Below are positions 36,985 through 45,767 of a stretch of DNA of 64,000 bases, one piece after another. The DNA comes from Tritrichomonas musculus (Eukaryota > Parabasalia > Tritrichomonadida > Tritrichomonadidae), in the NCBI GenBank assembly GCA_039105265.1, contig JAPFFF010000016.1, forward strand, positions 2,790,001-2,854,000, in the 5' to 3' direction. The position numbers and the translations under genes were made by a program. The notes under the pieces are model-generated. The model made no database searches. It was not told the DNA's origin and saw only the letters and a program-made list of their open reading frames with translations. Position 1 is the first letter of the stretch. Every line of letters begins with the position of its first letter.

Positions 36985-37475
36985 ATAAACAGTTCCCGAA
37001 AAAGAAGAACTTCCACAACTCATCTTGAAGATGCAGGCGTGTTGATTGTTCAGACTGATGGAAAGTCGAGAGAACTGGCAAAAGATCAAACACAGTCGAT
37101 GAGAAGTCTATTTGAGAGGATTTACAACATTCACGGCTACTTGTCAAAAGAAAGCCTTGTTGATAGAACACGGTGGTGACGAAAGCATTCGGAGACTTAG
37201 ACGTGTATGGAATTTGAAGAGATCCAGTTTTGAAAGAGTTCGAAATCAAAGTTTACGATTAATATCTGGTCATATGCAGCGATGGTGTGTTTGATGTGCT
37301 TTCAAACGATGATGTGTCTCAAATTGCTGTAAATTTGAAATCTGCAAACAATGAGGCTTCCAGAATTAGGAATGCTGCATTTGGATGCGGTTCTGCTGCT
37401 AACATCTCTTTGATCATTTTTGAAATTGATGAATATTCTTTAAAAAAAAAAAAAAAAAAAAATAATTTTTAAACT
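36985..37475 (+). pseudogene. Decayed PP2C-type phosphatase, C-terminal part
   Basis: Fragments of a PPM/PP2C serine/threonine phosphatase in different frames: FGDLDVYG near 37190, CSDGVFDVLSNDDVSQIA near 37275-37325 (the DGVFD metal-site motif), and RIRNAAFGCGSAANISLIIF near 37365-37420, matching the family's C-terminal NAA...GS.DNIS block. There is no start, and frame changes occur around 37200-37290. A poly-A run follows (37442-37460). It lies between other decayed genes, so it is probably a truncated copy of a functional gene elsewhere. Confidence 0.65.
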
Positions 37476-37683
37476 TTATTAATACAAATTTTTAACTATA
37501 CAAAACGTTAATCATTTTTTTTCATTGAAACTAAACATTAAAATAAATTGAAATATTTTAATATCTAAAAAATTGAATTGTTACATTCAGTTCACATTTT
37601 ATAAAAAAAAAAAGAATTTTGAAAATTCCAATAGTTTTAAACTTTATTTAGTCCTAGATTTAAATAAAAGCAATTTTGAGGAA

Positions 37684-38045
37684 ATGACTCCTTTGTTCAT
37701 GCATTGTCCATATTCTCGTGTCCAATGGACAAATGAAGATAATGAAAAAATAGTAAATCATGTTAAAAGGTTTGGACCAAAGAATTGGAAATATATTACG
37801 GCAGATATACAAACAAAGATTGCTAAGCAATGCATGGATCATTACAATGATGTTTTGGATCCACAAATAAGAAATACAATATGAACCAGAGAGGAAGAAA
37901 AAACTCTGTTATTAAAATTTGAACAGTTTGGTCCTCATTGGTCAAAAATAAAACGATTTTTGCATTGAAGGACAGCATGGATGATAAAAAATTACATAAA
38001 GATTTTATTAAAAAAAAGAGATCTAAAAGAAGATAACAAAAAGCT
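37684..38045 (+). pseudogene. Decayed R2R3 Myb-like gene
   Basis: Starts MTPLFMHCPYSRVQWTNEDN. The first Myb repeat is intact (VQWTNEDNEKIVNHVKRFG, NWKYITADIQTKIAKQC, DHYNDVLDP). The second reads TREEEKTLLLKFEQFGPHWSKIKRFL but is interrupted by two in-frame TGA codons, at 37882 and about 37966. The first is exactly where the second repeat's first conserved Trp is expected, and the second is where the conserved Gly of the GR(T/S) motif is expected. A related intact gene lies at 50416-50976. Confidence 0.7.
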
Positions 38046-38215
38046 TTTTAAAGATGAAGCATCAAATGATATTGATTATTTTAAATTGATTTTTTCAAAC
38101 ATGAAAATAAAAATTACATTGAATCATGAAATTTAAGAAAAGATGAAGTGATAAACGAATTCAATAAAAATTTAATCATATATTAATAACATCACTATTC
38201 TAATAATCTAAAGAA

Positions 38216-38733
38216 ATGGGACGTGGTGACGATTGGATTCCATTAGCCAAAAGAGATAAGATTTCCATCTTTAGAATGTTTACAATGTCTGCTGGCGCTT
38301 TCTTCAACACCATCAACTGGAGTTTAATATTTCAGTTATCAACACCAATTATGATCAAGATTGGAATCACTGGAACTGCAAAACAATGCGTTTTCCTTGC
38401 CGGCATGGTTGAAGTGTTCTTTGTGCAACCAATTTTCTCTGCATTCTCTGACCAGTGCACTTTTAAATGAGGGAGAAGAAGGATTTATATCATTGGCTCA
38501 GCTGCTTTTTGTGTTGTTGGCATTCTTGCCGTGGCTTTTGAAGTAAAATAGGTGAAAAGATAGGAGGTAAGAATTCAAAAGGAGCAACAACAGGTATTTT
38601 TATCGTGTTTATTTTGTTTTGGTATGCAGGAGCATCAGTATATGGAGGACCAATGCGTGCTATTGTTTCTGATAATTGCCCAGATTCACAACAAGTTTGG
38701 AAGTCTATATTCTCTGATGTTTATGAAAACTAA
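38216..38733 (+). pseudogene. Truncated transporter gene (MFS/GPH type)
   Basis: The N-terminal part of a membrane transporter. MGRGDDWIPLAKRDKISIFR is followed by helices FFNTINWSLIFQLSTPIM and CVFLAGMVEVFFVQPIFSAF, then an in-frame stop after SDQCTFK. Beyond it the same frame reads RRRIYIIGSAAFCVVGILAV. A frame change leads to GIFIVFILFWYAGASVYGG and NCPDSQQVWKSIFSDV, where a stop ends it. The order resembles sugar transporters of the GPH/SLC45 kind (the D(R/Q)C loop between helices 2 and 3 followed by RRR). Only about four helices remain. Confidence 0.65.
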
Positions 38734-39182
38734 TAATAAATGAAATATGTATATATTTATTTTATTGATTGAAAAAAATTCAATTTAGTTCCTATTCAAA
38801 AATTGTGAAAAATTTTTAAAATTCAAAATGAGACTCCTCCTTAAAATGTGATTCATCATTTGAAACATCATTTTGTTTTTTATCATCAGCATTATTTATT
38901 GATTGATTAATTGATAATATTATATATAAAAATGAAATCAAATAATATAAAAATTTATAAAAAACTATATTCACAAAATTTCTTACCGAATTGCTGTCAA
39001 TTTATAATTAAATACTTTATACAACTTTTTGAATAACCAAAATAACGGTTTATCAATTTTTGAAGAAACATATTTTTATTTGAATTAATTCGAAAGCATG
39101 CTGGAAACTTTGATTTCCTTTGATTTGCATTAAAATTCAGCAATCAAATGCATAAAATTAAAAATAATTTTTTTTTTATTAA
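38734..39182. other. Intergenic, AT-rich
   Basis: No coding frame of protein-like composition and no repeat recognised. It separates the transporter remnant from the 3' end of the convergent GTPase gene. Confidence 0.6.
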
Positions 39183-40334
39183 TTAAGAATTATCTGTTAA
39201 ATGGAGAGAATCAATTGTTTCTTGTGATAATGAGCAAATCATTTTATTTAATTCTAAACTCCATTTTGAATCAAATACTTTTGACATGAATGAATCCAAA
39301 TACTCAATTGACTTCATTTCATTTAGATATTCTTCATATTCAGAGACTGATTGAATGTTCTCTCTGAAGAATGTTTCAATATCTTTAACACTTTTAAATT
39401 CATGTTTCATTACATCAAACATCAAATCTTTCAAATGACACTTTTCTTCTGATTTGATGCATTCTTGATATTCAATTTCAATTTTATCAAAAATGTTTTT
39501 CATCAATTTCGACATTTTATGCAAAATAATATCTAAAACAATTGTCATGCGATAATCACTTATTTCTATTTTGTATTTTGGATTAACGAGAGGATCTTTT
39601 GCCAAAAATTGCATCAAAGAATCATGATCTTCGTAATGATAAGGAGCATTTAATTGATCTTTTCTTGGTATTGGAAATGAGAAAAAATTATCAATACTCA
39701 TATTTTTCATTAATTTATAGAGTGATTCTTTTCTATAACTTAATTCATCTACAATCAAATACTTATTATCTTGACGATCACATTTTGTGATGACAAATCC
39801 AACATTTTTGATTAAATTTTCATTGAAATTTAAAAGATTGCAAATGAAATCAACCAACACATAAATATTTGTGCCATGACAGCATTGTATATCTGATATT
39901 GAAGCAACCAATAATATTTTTATTTTATTTTCGAGATTTGGATTTTCTTGAAATATTTTGTCAATGAAGAATGATCGAATAATTTTACCTTTGAGATTTT
40001 CATCTGTTTCAATAGGACATTCAAAATAAATCATTTTTGAATTGTTATCAATTGTGATTAAATATTTGTCTGGATTGTCTCTATATTCGTTAAAAATGTT
40101 TTTACCTTCAAGAAATTTTAGAAATTTTTTTTCTTTTTTCTTAACTTTTACTTCCTGATTTGTTAATGTACTAATAATTGAACTTTTCCCACTTCCAGCT
40201 TGACCAAGAACAAGAACTTTTGTTAGATCTGAATTCTTTTCTGTTACTTGATTAATAATTGATGAAATCCTTGATAATTCATTAAAAATACTTTCAGTCT
40301 CTAATTCAATTTTTAAATTTAGATCTGCATTCAT
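39183..40334 (-). CDS. P-loop GTPase-like protein, 383 aa
   Basis: Walker A motif GQAGSGKSS (about residues 43-51) in strand VLVLGQAGSGKSSII, a hydrophobic strand ending KMIYFECPIE (about 105) in place of a classic DxxG, and a TKCD motif in GFVITKCDR (about 185) serving as the guanine-specificity NKxD-type site. After it come a helical region and a Glu/Lys-rich C-terminal half. It resembles AIG1/IMAP-type or trichomonad lineage-specific GTPases; the exact family is uncertain. The first Met fits a normal start and the frame is intact. Upstream is an AT-rich spacer. Confidence 0.75.
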   Translation of the reverse strand: MNADLNLKIELETESIFNELSRISSIINQVTEKNSDLTKVLVLGQAGSGKSSIISTLTNQEVKVKKKEKKFLKFLEGKNIFNEYRDNPDKYLITIDNNSKMIYFECPIETDENLKGKIIRSFFIDKIFQENPNLENKIKILLVASISDIQCCHGTNIYVLVDFICNLLNFNENLIKNVGFVITKCDRQDNKYLIVDELSYRKESLYKLMKNMSIDNFFSFPIPRKDQLNAPYHYEDHDSLMQFLAKDPLVNPKYKIEISDYRMTIVLDIILHKMSKLMKNIFDKIEIEYQECIKSEEKCHLKDLMFDVMKHEFKSVKDIETFFRENIQSVSEYEEYLNEMKSIEYLDSFMSKVFDSKWSLELNKMICSLSQETIDSLHLTDNS

Positions 40335-40595
40335 GAGAAAAATGATTTTTCAACAATATGGCAAAATTTTCTTTTTTGACTTGAAAATAATCGTCAAAAT
40401 TTTAATTGAAAAAATTCAAATATGGAATATTTTATATAATTATAATTCATAAATTGATTTCTTCAATTAATATTGAATATATTTATGTGTTTTAGAGATT
40501 ATCTAATGCTTCTCTACACAAAAGTTCATAAAATAATATTTTTTCAAGACGAGATATTCTTGAAACAATTTTTGGCGTAGCTGTTCAGTAACTTC

Positions 40596-40835
40596 ATGAA
40601 ATCGATTGAAATTCATTTTGATCAAGTAAGTATTTACAATATTGTAGATCATTTCTATGAAACCAAAAATATTTACAATAATCTTAATTATTCACGTAAT
40701 GATCTTGTCTTGATTTTTCTCACAGTTTACAATGACATTGAAAACAGCACGAAACACATCAAGAAATCTGTATTTGAAGAATATCGGTTTGGTCAGAATT
40801 ATATTGGTAATCCAGAATATATGTACCTGCGATGA
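40596..40835 (+). CDS. Small unknown open frame, 79 aa
   Basis: An ATG-started frame reading MKSIEIHFDQVSIYNIVDHF and ending PEYMYLR. The composition is protein-like, but there is no recognised domain. It is followed by coiled-coil debris, so it may be a fragment of a larger lost gene. Confidence 0.35.
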   Translation: MKSIEIHFDQVSIYNIVDHFYETKNIYNNLNYSRNDLVLIFLTVYNDIENSTKHIKKSVFEEYRFGQNYIGNPEYMYLR

Positions 40836-40954
40836 TCATCAAAAAAACAATTTTGCAGAAAAAAGTGAAAGTTATTTAATTCTAATCCAAATTAAGAAAG
40901 TGTAGTGATAGAATGATAAAGAAATATTGTTACAAAAGCAAATCATGAAACATT

Positions 40955-41290
40955 AGAATTAAACTGCAAGAAAAAACATTAGAATTCGAATTGAACAAAG
41001 AAGATCAATCAAATCAATTTAATAATTTCGAACAAACTAAAATTGCACTTGAACAAAAACTTGAAAAAAGAACTCAAAATTTAAAATAGCTTAAACTTCA
41101 AGCAAATAAACTATTACAAAAGTACGACGAACTTATTCAAAAAATAAAGATTTAATTCAGAAAAAAGAGCAATCAAGCCAGCAAAAGCCAGAACTAGAAA
41201 AACAATTAAAACATTTCGATAATTTCAAAAACGAGAAGGAAGAACTTGAAACGAAAATTCATGATTTTGAAACGTGTGAAAAGAATTGAA
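40955..41290 (+). pseudogene. Coiled-coil gene remnant, plus strand
   Basis: Glu/Lys/Gln-rich heptad sequence without a start: LKLQEKTLEFELNKEDQ, then ALEQKLEKRTQNLK and a stop, LKLQANKLLQKYDELIQK, a frame change, then KKEQSSQQKPELEKQLKHF and KNEKEELETKIHDFE. This is at least one stop and one shift in about 110 codons. Confidence 0.55.
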
Positions 41291-41507
41291 GAACAAAATA
41301 ATTATTTTGTCTTTTTCTTCAAGTTTGATCTCTAAAAGATCAACGATTAATTGGTTTTCAATATTTTTTGTATTGATGACTTTATTATGGTTTTCAACTA
41401 ATTTGAAATTAAATCTAATCGATTCAATTTCTTCTGTTGGATTTTGGAGCAGGTATATTAAATATTTTAATTTAGTTTTAAGACTGTTTATTCAAGAGTT
41501 GGCATTA

Positions 41508-41848
41508 AATATTAATTAACTCTTGAATTTTTTCTGCTTGTTCATCATTATATTTCGATTTATCGTCGATTTGCTTTTGTTGTTCGCTAAGTATATTTTC
41601 AATTTTTTGATTTCTTTTATTTTGTTCTTCAATTCTTTTCTCACGTTTTTCATTCTCGATTTGATATTCCTCATTTTCTTTAATTCTTTGCTTCTTTTCT
41701 TCAAGATTCTTCTCAAGTTTTAATTTGTCATCTTTTAGTTCATCGATTTGTTCTTTGATTTGCTCGTTGTGCTCAAATTGATAGATTATTTCGTGCTGTT
41801 TTTGGTTGATATCAATTTGTTTGCTTAAGTTGATTCTTTGTTGCTTCT
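41508..41848 (-). pseudogene. Coiled-coil gene remnant, minus strand
   Basis: An ATG-less open frame of about 110 codons: SKQIDINQKQHEIIYQFEHN, KEQIDELKDDKLKLEKNLEE, KRIEEQNKRNQKIENILSEQ, ending QELINI. Similar in texture to the plus-strand remnant opposite, so the two may be inverted pieces of one former coiled-coil gene. Confidence 0.5.
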
Positions 41849-42108
41849 AAGTGATTTTTTAATATATTAAAAAATCATGAATTTTAAATAATTTGTTAAA
41901 AAAGCTAATTTTGTCAAGATGCAAAAATTTAACCAAAATTTTGACTTATTTCGTTATTTAATATTTTTAAAACAATTTATTAATTTATATTTATAATTTA
42001 ATAAATAAAATTTTCATACAATTTTAAGATATTTTAATTAATTTAAAGATTAAAATTAAAAGCATTAAAACTTTTTGAATTAATCATAAATTCAGCCCAA
42101 TTTTACAA

Positions 42109-43458
42109 ATGAATTTGTTACTACTTTTAACATTTCTCATACCAAAATCTTATTCGGATGAATGTCCTGAGCATTGTATTTTTTGCGATAATGTATACGG
42201 ATGTTATGAATGTGAATCTGGTTATAATCCAATTGAAGAACAATATCCTGTTTTATGCGAAAAGTCAGCAAAATCCGAACCAAAATCAGTTACTGAAATA
42301 CAAAAGCAAGAAAAGATGCAAGAAATCATTGCGAAACTTGTTGAAGAAAACAAACTTCTTCGTTCTGAAAATGCTATGTTAAAATCTCAATTAGAAAAAG
42401 ATGAAAATACGACCAAAAATAAAGCAATAGCAGATTCATATTTATATTTAGCGATTGATGCCCTCCTTGGTAACAAAACAGAGCGTTCATTAGAGAAATC
42501 GATCCAATATCTTCGAATGTCATCGAACAAAGGAAACAAAGTTTCATCTTACATGATTGCAATACTGTATGAAAGTGGCGAATTTGTTGACCAAGATTTT
42601 CAAGAAGCTGTGAAATATTATGAAAAATCAACAGATCAAGGGAATTCGTTTGGAGTCAATCGGATTGGTTATTGTTATCGCTTTGGTTTCGGTGTTGAAG
42701 TTAACTATGCAAAAGCACTCGAATATTTTAAAAGAGGTACCAAGCTAAACAACATGTTTTCATTCAATAACATCGGATGTATGTACATTGATGATAATTT
42801 TTTTGAAATTGATTTCAAAATTGCTGAGGAATTCTTTTTGAAAGGAGGCGAACGTGGCGATTTTTACGCTTTTACAAACCTCGCTTATCAATACATAATA
42901 GGCAAGAGATGCAAAGCTGATTTAAACAAAAGTCTCGAATTGCTAGAAAAAGCGGAAACTTCTTTTGCTTACTACATTCTTGGTTCGATTTATGCAAGTG
43001 AAAATAAAATGGGACAGAATTTCACAAAAGCTATCGAGTTTTATCAAAAAGAATTCGATCTTGGCGATGCAAATGGACTCTTTAAAATTGCCCAATGCTA
43101 CGAAATTGGACTCGGAGTCGAGAAGAATGTAACAAAAGCTTTAGAATTGTATGAAAAAGCTGGTAAATTGGGCTCAGGACAGGCTTATAATCGTATCGGA
43201 CTGCTTTTCTATGAAGGAAATATAGTTCAACAGAATTTTGATAAGGCTTTAGAATATTTCAACAAATCTATTAAATTGGACTGCGCTGATGCCTATTATA
43301 ACATAGGAACAATTTATAAGACTGGAAATGTATCTGAACCGAATTATAATAAATCAATTGAATATCTAAAGAAAGCTGCAGAATTGGGACATAAAGGTGA
43401 AAAAAAGCATTTTGGGTTTACGAATGATGATGATGATTTTGATTATGAAGACCTTTAA
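42109..43458 (+). CDS. Secreted Sel1-repeat protein, 449 aa
   Basis: A signal peptide (MNLLLLLTFLIPKSYS, cleavage about residue 16) is followed by a small Cys-rich knot (CPEHCIFCDNVYGCYECESG), a coiled coil (about 65-105) and eight or nine Sel1-like repeats of about 36 residues (for example AVKYYEKSTDQGNSFGVNRI and KALEYFKRGTKL). The tail is acidic (DDDDFDYEDL). Sel1 repeats are alpha-solenoids that mediate protein contacts, for instance in ER quality control (Hrd3/Sel1L). The signal peptide makes an ER, lysosomal or secreted location likely; there is no transmembrane helix. Initiator-like TCATA lies about 25 bases before ATG. Confidence 0.85.
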   Translation: MNLLLLLTFLIPKSYSDECPEHCIFCDNVYGCYECESGYNPIEEQYPVLCEKSAKSEPKSVTEIQKQEKMQEIIAKLVEENKLLRSENAMLKSQLEKDENTTKNKAIADSYLYLAIDALLGNKTERSLEKSIQYLRMSSNKGNKVSSYMIAILYESGEFVDQDFQEAVKYYEKSTDQGNSFGVNRIGYCYRFGFGVEVNYAKALEYFKRGTKLNNMFSFNNIGCMYIDDNFFEIDFKIAEEFFLKGGERGDFYAFTNLAYQYIIGKRCKADLNKSLELLEKAETSFAYYILGSIYASENKMGQNFTKAIEFYQKEFDLGDANGLFKIAQCYEIGLGVEKNVTKALELYEKAGKLGSGQAYNRIGLLFYEGNIVQQNFDKALEYFNKSIKLDCADAYYNIGTIYKTGNVSEPNYNKSIEYLKKAAELGHKGEKKHFGFTNDDDDFDYEDL

Positions 43459-43663
43459 AAATTAAAGAATTTTTAATAAAAAAATTTTTGAAAAAAAAAT
43501 TGAATAAAAAGATAAGGGAGCAACCGACAAAAAAACGATCAAGTTTTGAAAGAAAATTAAATATTAGAGTTTTATTTCTTTTAATAGTATAAATATAAGA
43601 AAAATTATTAATAAAAATATTTTAAAAATGGGAAAAGTTCTGTAGCATCACAAATGGGTAGCA
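43459..43663. other. Intergenic
   Basis: An AT-rich spacer with no gene. It ends at the inverted repeat of the MITE that follows. Confidence 0.5.
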
Positions 43664-43913
43664 TTTAAGGTACAAATCCAGTACGTTTAGTAACCGCAAT
43701 TTTTTTTGACATTCTCAAAGAATTAAATGACATGTTAAATAAAAAACGATTATTTTCATCCATTTCATATAACATGTCATAATATTTATTTAAATTGTAA
43801 AATAAGTGTCAAAAACAAACCTAGTCAATTTAAACTTTTTCAGAGACATGCAACTATTCAAATAATAAACGTTCTCCTGTTCAAAAAATAACGTACTGGA
43901 TTTGTACCTTAAA
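43664..43913. mobile_element. Short MITE with 24-bp inverted ends
   Basis: The ends TTTAAGGTACAAATCCAGTA plus CGTT (left) and its exact reverse complement (right, 43890-43913) enclose about 200 bp without coding capacity. The outermost TTTAA/TTAAA can be read as a TA (mariner-like) or TTAA (piggyBac-like) target duplication flanking GGTACAAATCC ends. A non-autonomous DNA transposon is the simplest reading. Confidence 0.75.
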
Positions 43914-43934
43914 GTTACGATGATATGTGATATA

Positions 43935-44356
43935 AAAAATATTCATCTGAAATAATAAAAAATCCTGATAAATATTTTGATAATCTTGAACTAATAATTC
44001 AAAATATTAAAAGTAATAAAGATTCATTTAAAAGTTCACTAATAAGTCAAGAAGAATTGCATTTATTAAAAACAAACAATAATAATTTTAATTTCGCTGA
44101 AAAAGAAAAATATGATGCTGATAAAGATGCCTTATCGCAAGTTGAATATGATTTTGATTCAACAAAAAATGAATATATAGAAATGGAAACTAGTTTAATT
44201 AGTGAACTTACAGATATCAAAACTTCTATTAACAAAATTCTTGAAGATAGAAATGCATTACAAAGTCAACATAGAATTTGGCTTCAAAATATGAAGAAAA
44301 AGATATTTCAGACAAAAGAAAAAACAAGAAAAATTGAAATACATAATCAGACATAA
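43935..44356 (+). pseudogene. Coiled-coil open frame without start
   Basis: About 140 codons open from 43935 with no ATG at the beginning: SSEIIKNPDKYFDNLELIIQ, KEKYDADKDALSQVEYDFDS, ISELTDIKTSINKILEDRNA, ending at a stop at 44354. The MITE lies just upstream, so its insertion may have removed the start. This could be the former N-terminal coiled coil of the kinase that begins about 100 bases downstream. Confidence 0.45.
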
Positions 44357-44457
44357 TTTATTATTTTATATATAGATAATCATATTTATCAAGCATAATT
44401 CAGTCTCTTCTTCCTAAGCAACAAATACTTTCAATCTTTGAATCTTTTGAAGAGGAA

Positions 44458-45270
44458 ATGAAAAAAATAAAAATTTTAGACGCCGACACTATGGAGCAAC
44501 TTTTAGAAAAAAGTACTTTGATTGATAGTGGTGCAACATCTGATGTCTACAGAGTTCCCAATATTTATACAAAACGAGGTTTTCTTTGTCTTAAAATGTT
44601 AAATAGAACAATTTTCAAGTCATCAAATGATACAAAAACTTCTACTCAAATTAACTGGAATGATGATGATGATCATAATTATGATAATAATCAAGAAGAA
44701 CCAACATTTGATTTTGAAAAGGCAAGAAAACTTTACTCTGAATATGAACTTCTGAAATGTCTCGATCGTCCAAACATTGAAAAAGTTTATGGCTTCTTCT
44801 ATGGCAGTAAAGAAATGAAGCCTGCAATTTTACTTGAGTATTGCAAATTCAATTTAGAAAAAGTAATCAAAAATTTTAAATACTATGAACTTGTTGGTGT
44901 TATTTATGAAATATGCTCAGCAATGAAATATGTTCATCAAAATAAAGTCATTCATCGTGATATAAAGATGCGAAATATCCTTATATACATCAAAAAACAT
45001 GTTAAATTATGTGATTTTGGAATAGCAAAAGTTATGGATTTAACTACTTACACTGAATTGACAAAAAATATTGGAACTTTTGTATTTATGGCACAAGAAA
45101 TATTTGATGAAAGTACTCAATACAATGAAAAAGTTGATGTTTACTCATTCGGAGTTGTTATGTATTACATTGTTACAAAAGGTGAAATGCCATTGTTCAG
45201 AAAAGATAAAAGTTATGAATCATTAAAATTCCCCAAAACAATAAATAGCTTAAAGATCATTTGGATTTAG
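44458..45270 (+). CDS. Shortened protein kinase, 270 aa
   Basis: Kinase fold with a glycine-loop remnant DSGATSDVYRV (about 23-33), Lys46 in FLCLKML, an Asp/Asn-rich insertion (about 65-85), HRDIKMRN (166-173), DFG (186-188), AQE in place of APE (212-214), and DVYSFGVVMYYIV. The domain stops at residue 270, before the final C-lobe helices and the conserved Arg region, so it is shorter than a standard kinase by about 50 residues. The catalytic residues are present, but folding is doubtful; it may be a pseudogene in progress. It resembles the TKL-like kinase at 34255. Confidence 0.65.
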   Translation: MKKIKILDADTMEQLLEKSTLIDSGATSDVYRVPNIYTKRGFLCLKMLNRTIFKSSNDTKTSTQINWNDDDDHNYDNNQEEPTFDFEKARKLYSEYELLKCLDRPNIEKVYGFFYGSKEMKPAILLEYCKFNLEKVIKNFKYYELVGVIYEICSAMKYVHQNKVIHRDIKMRNILIYIKKHVKLCDFGIAKVMDLTTYTELTKNIGTFVFMAQEIFDESTQYNEKVDVYSFGVVMYYIVTKGEMPLFRKDKSYESLKFPKTINSLKIIWI

Positions 45271-45767
45271 ACTAAGTATGATCTTTTTTTACTAAATAAT
45301 TCATTATTTATATAAGCTCAACTAATAAGATGCTTCTTTATTTTTTTTATAATCCTGATTTGATTTTAATAATATAGATCTTTATATACAAATAAAACTA
45401 GTTTTTTATTTATTTATTTATTATTATTTTCTTAGTTGACGACAAAATAAATTTAATAAGAATGGCAAATAAAAGAAGATTCCTTTATAAAACGATGTAT
45501 CATTAATGTTTCACAGGATATTAAGATGGTTCATTAGTCTTTAAGTAGTATTGGAGCTTCTTATATATAGGAAAACACTGTGAAAATGCTCATTATAAAG
45601 TATACATTTTTTTATATTAAAAAAAATCGTCTTTTTTGCTACAATTTCACCTTACTTTCATAATAAAGGAAAGGATTTATCATTTTATGTTTTTACATAT
45701 GTAAGAGGAAAGTCTTATTGAAAGATATTACAATTCATCTATTTTTGTTTAAGTGTTTTTATCATTT
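45271..45767. other. Intergenic
   Basis: AT-rich, with short T and A runs. No protein-like frame and no repeat recognised. Confidence 0.55.

Noticed and set aside
40596-40835. Confident functional gene
   Set aside because: Protein-like but short, without domain and next to coiled-coil debris; kept only as a low-confidence frame.
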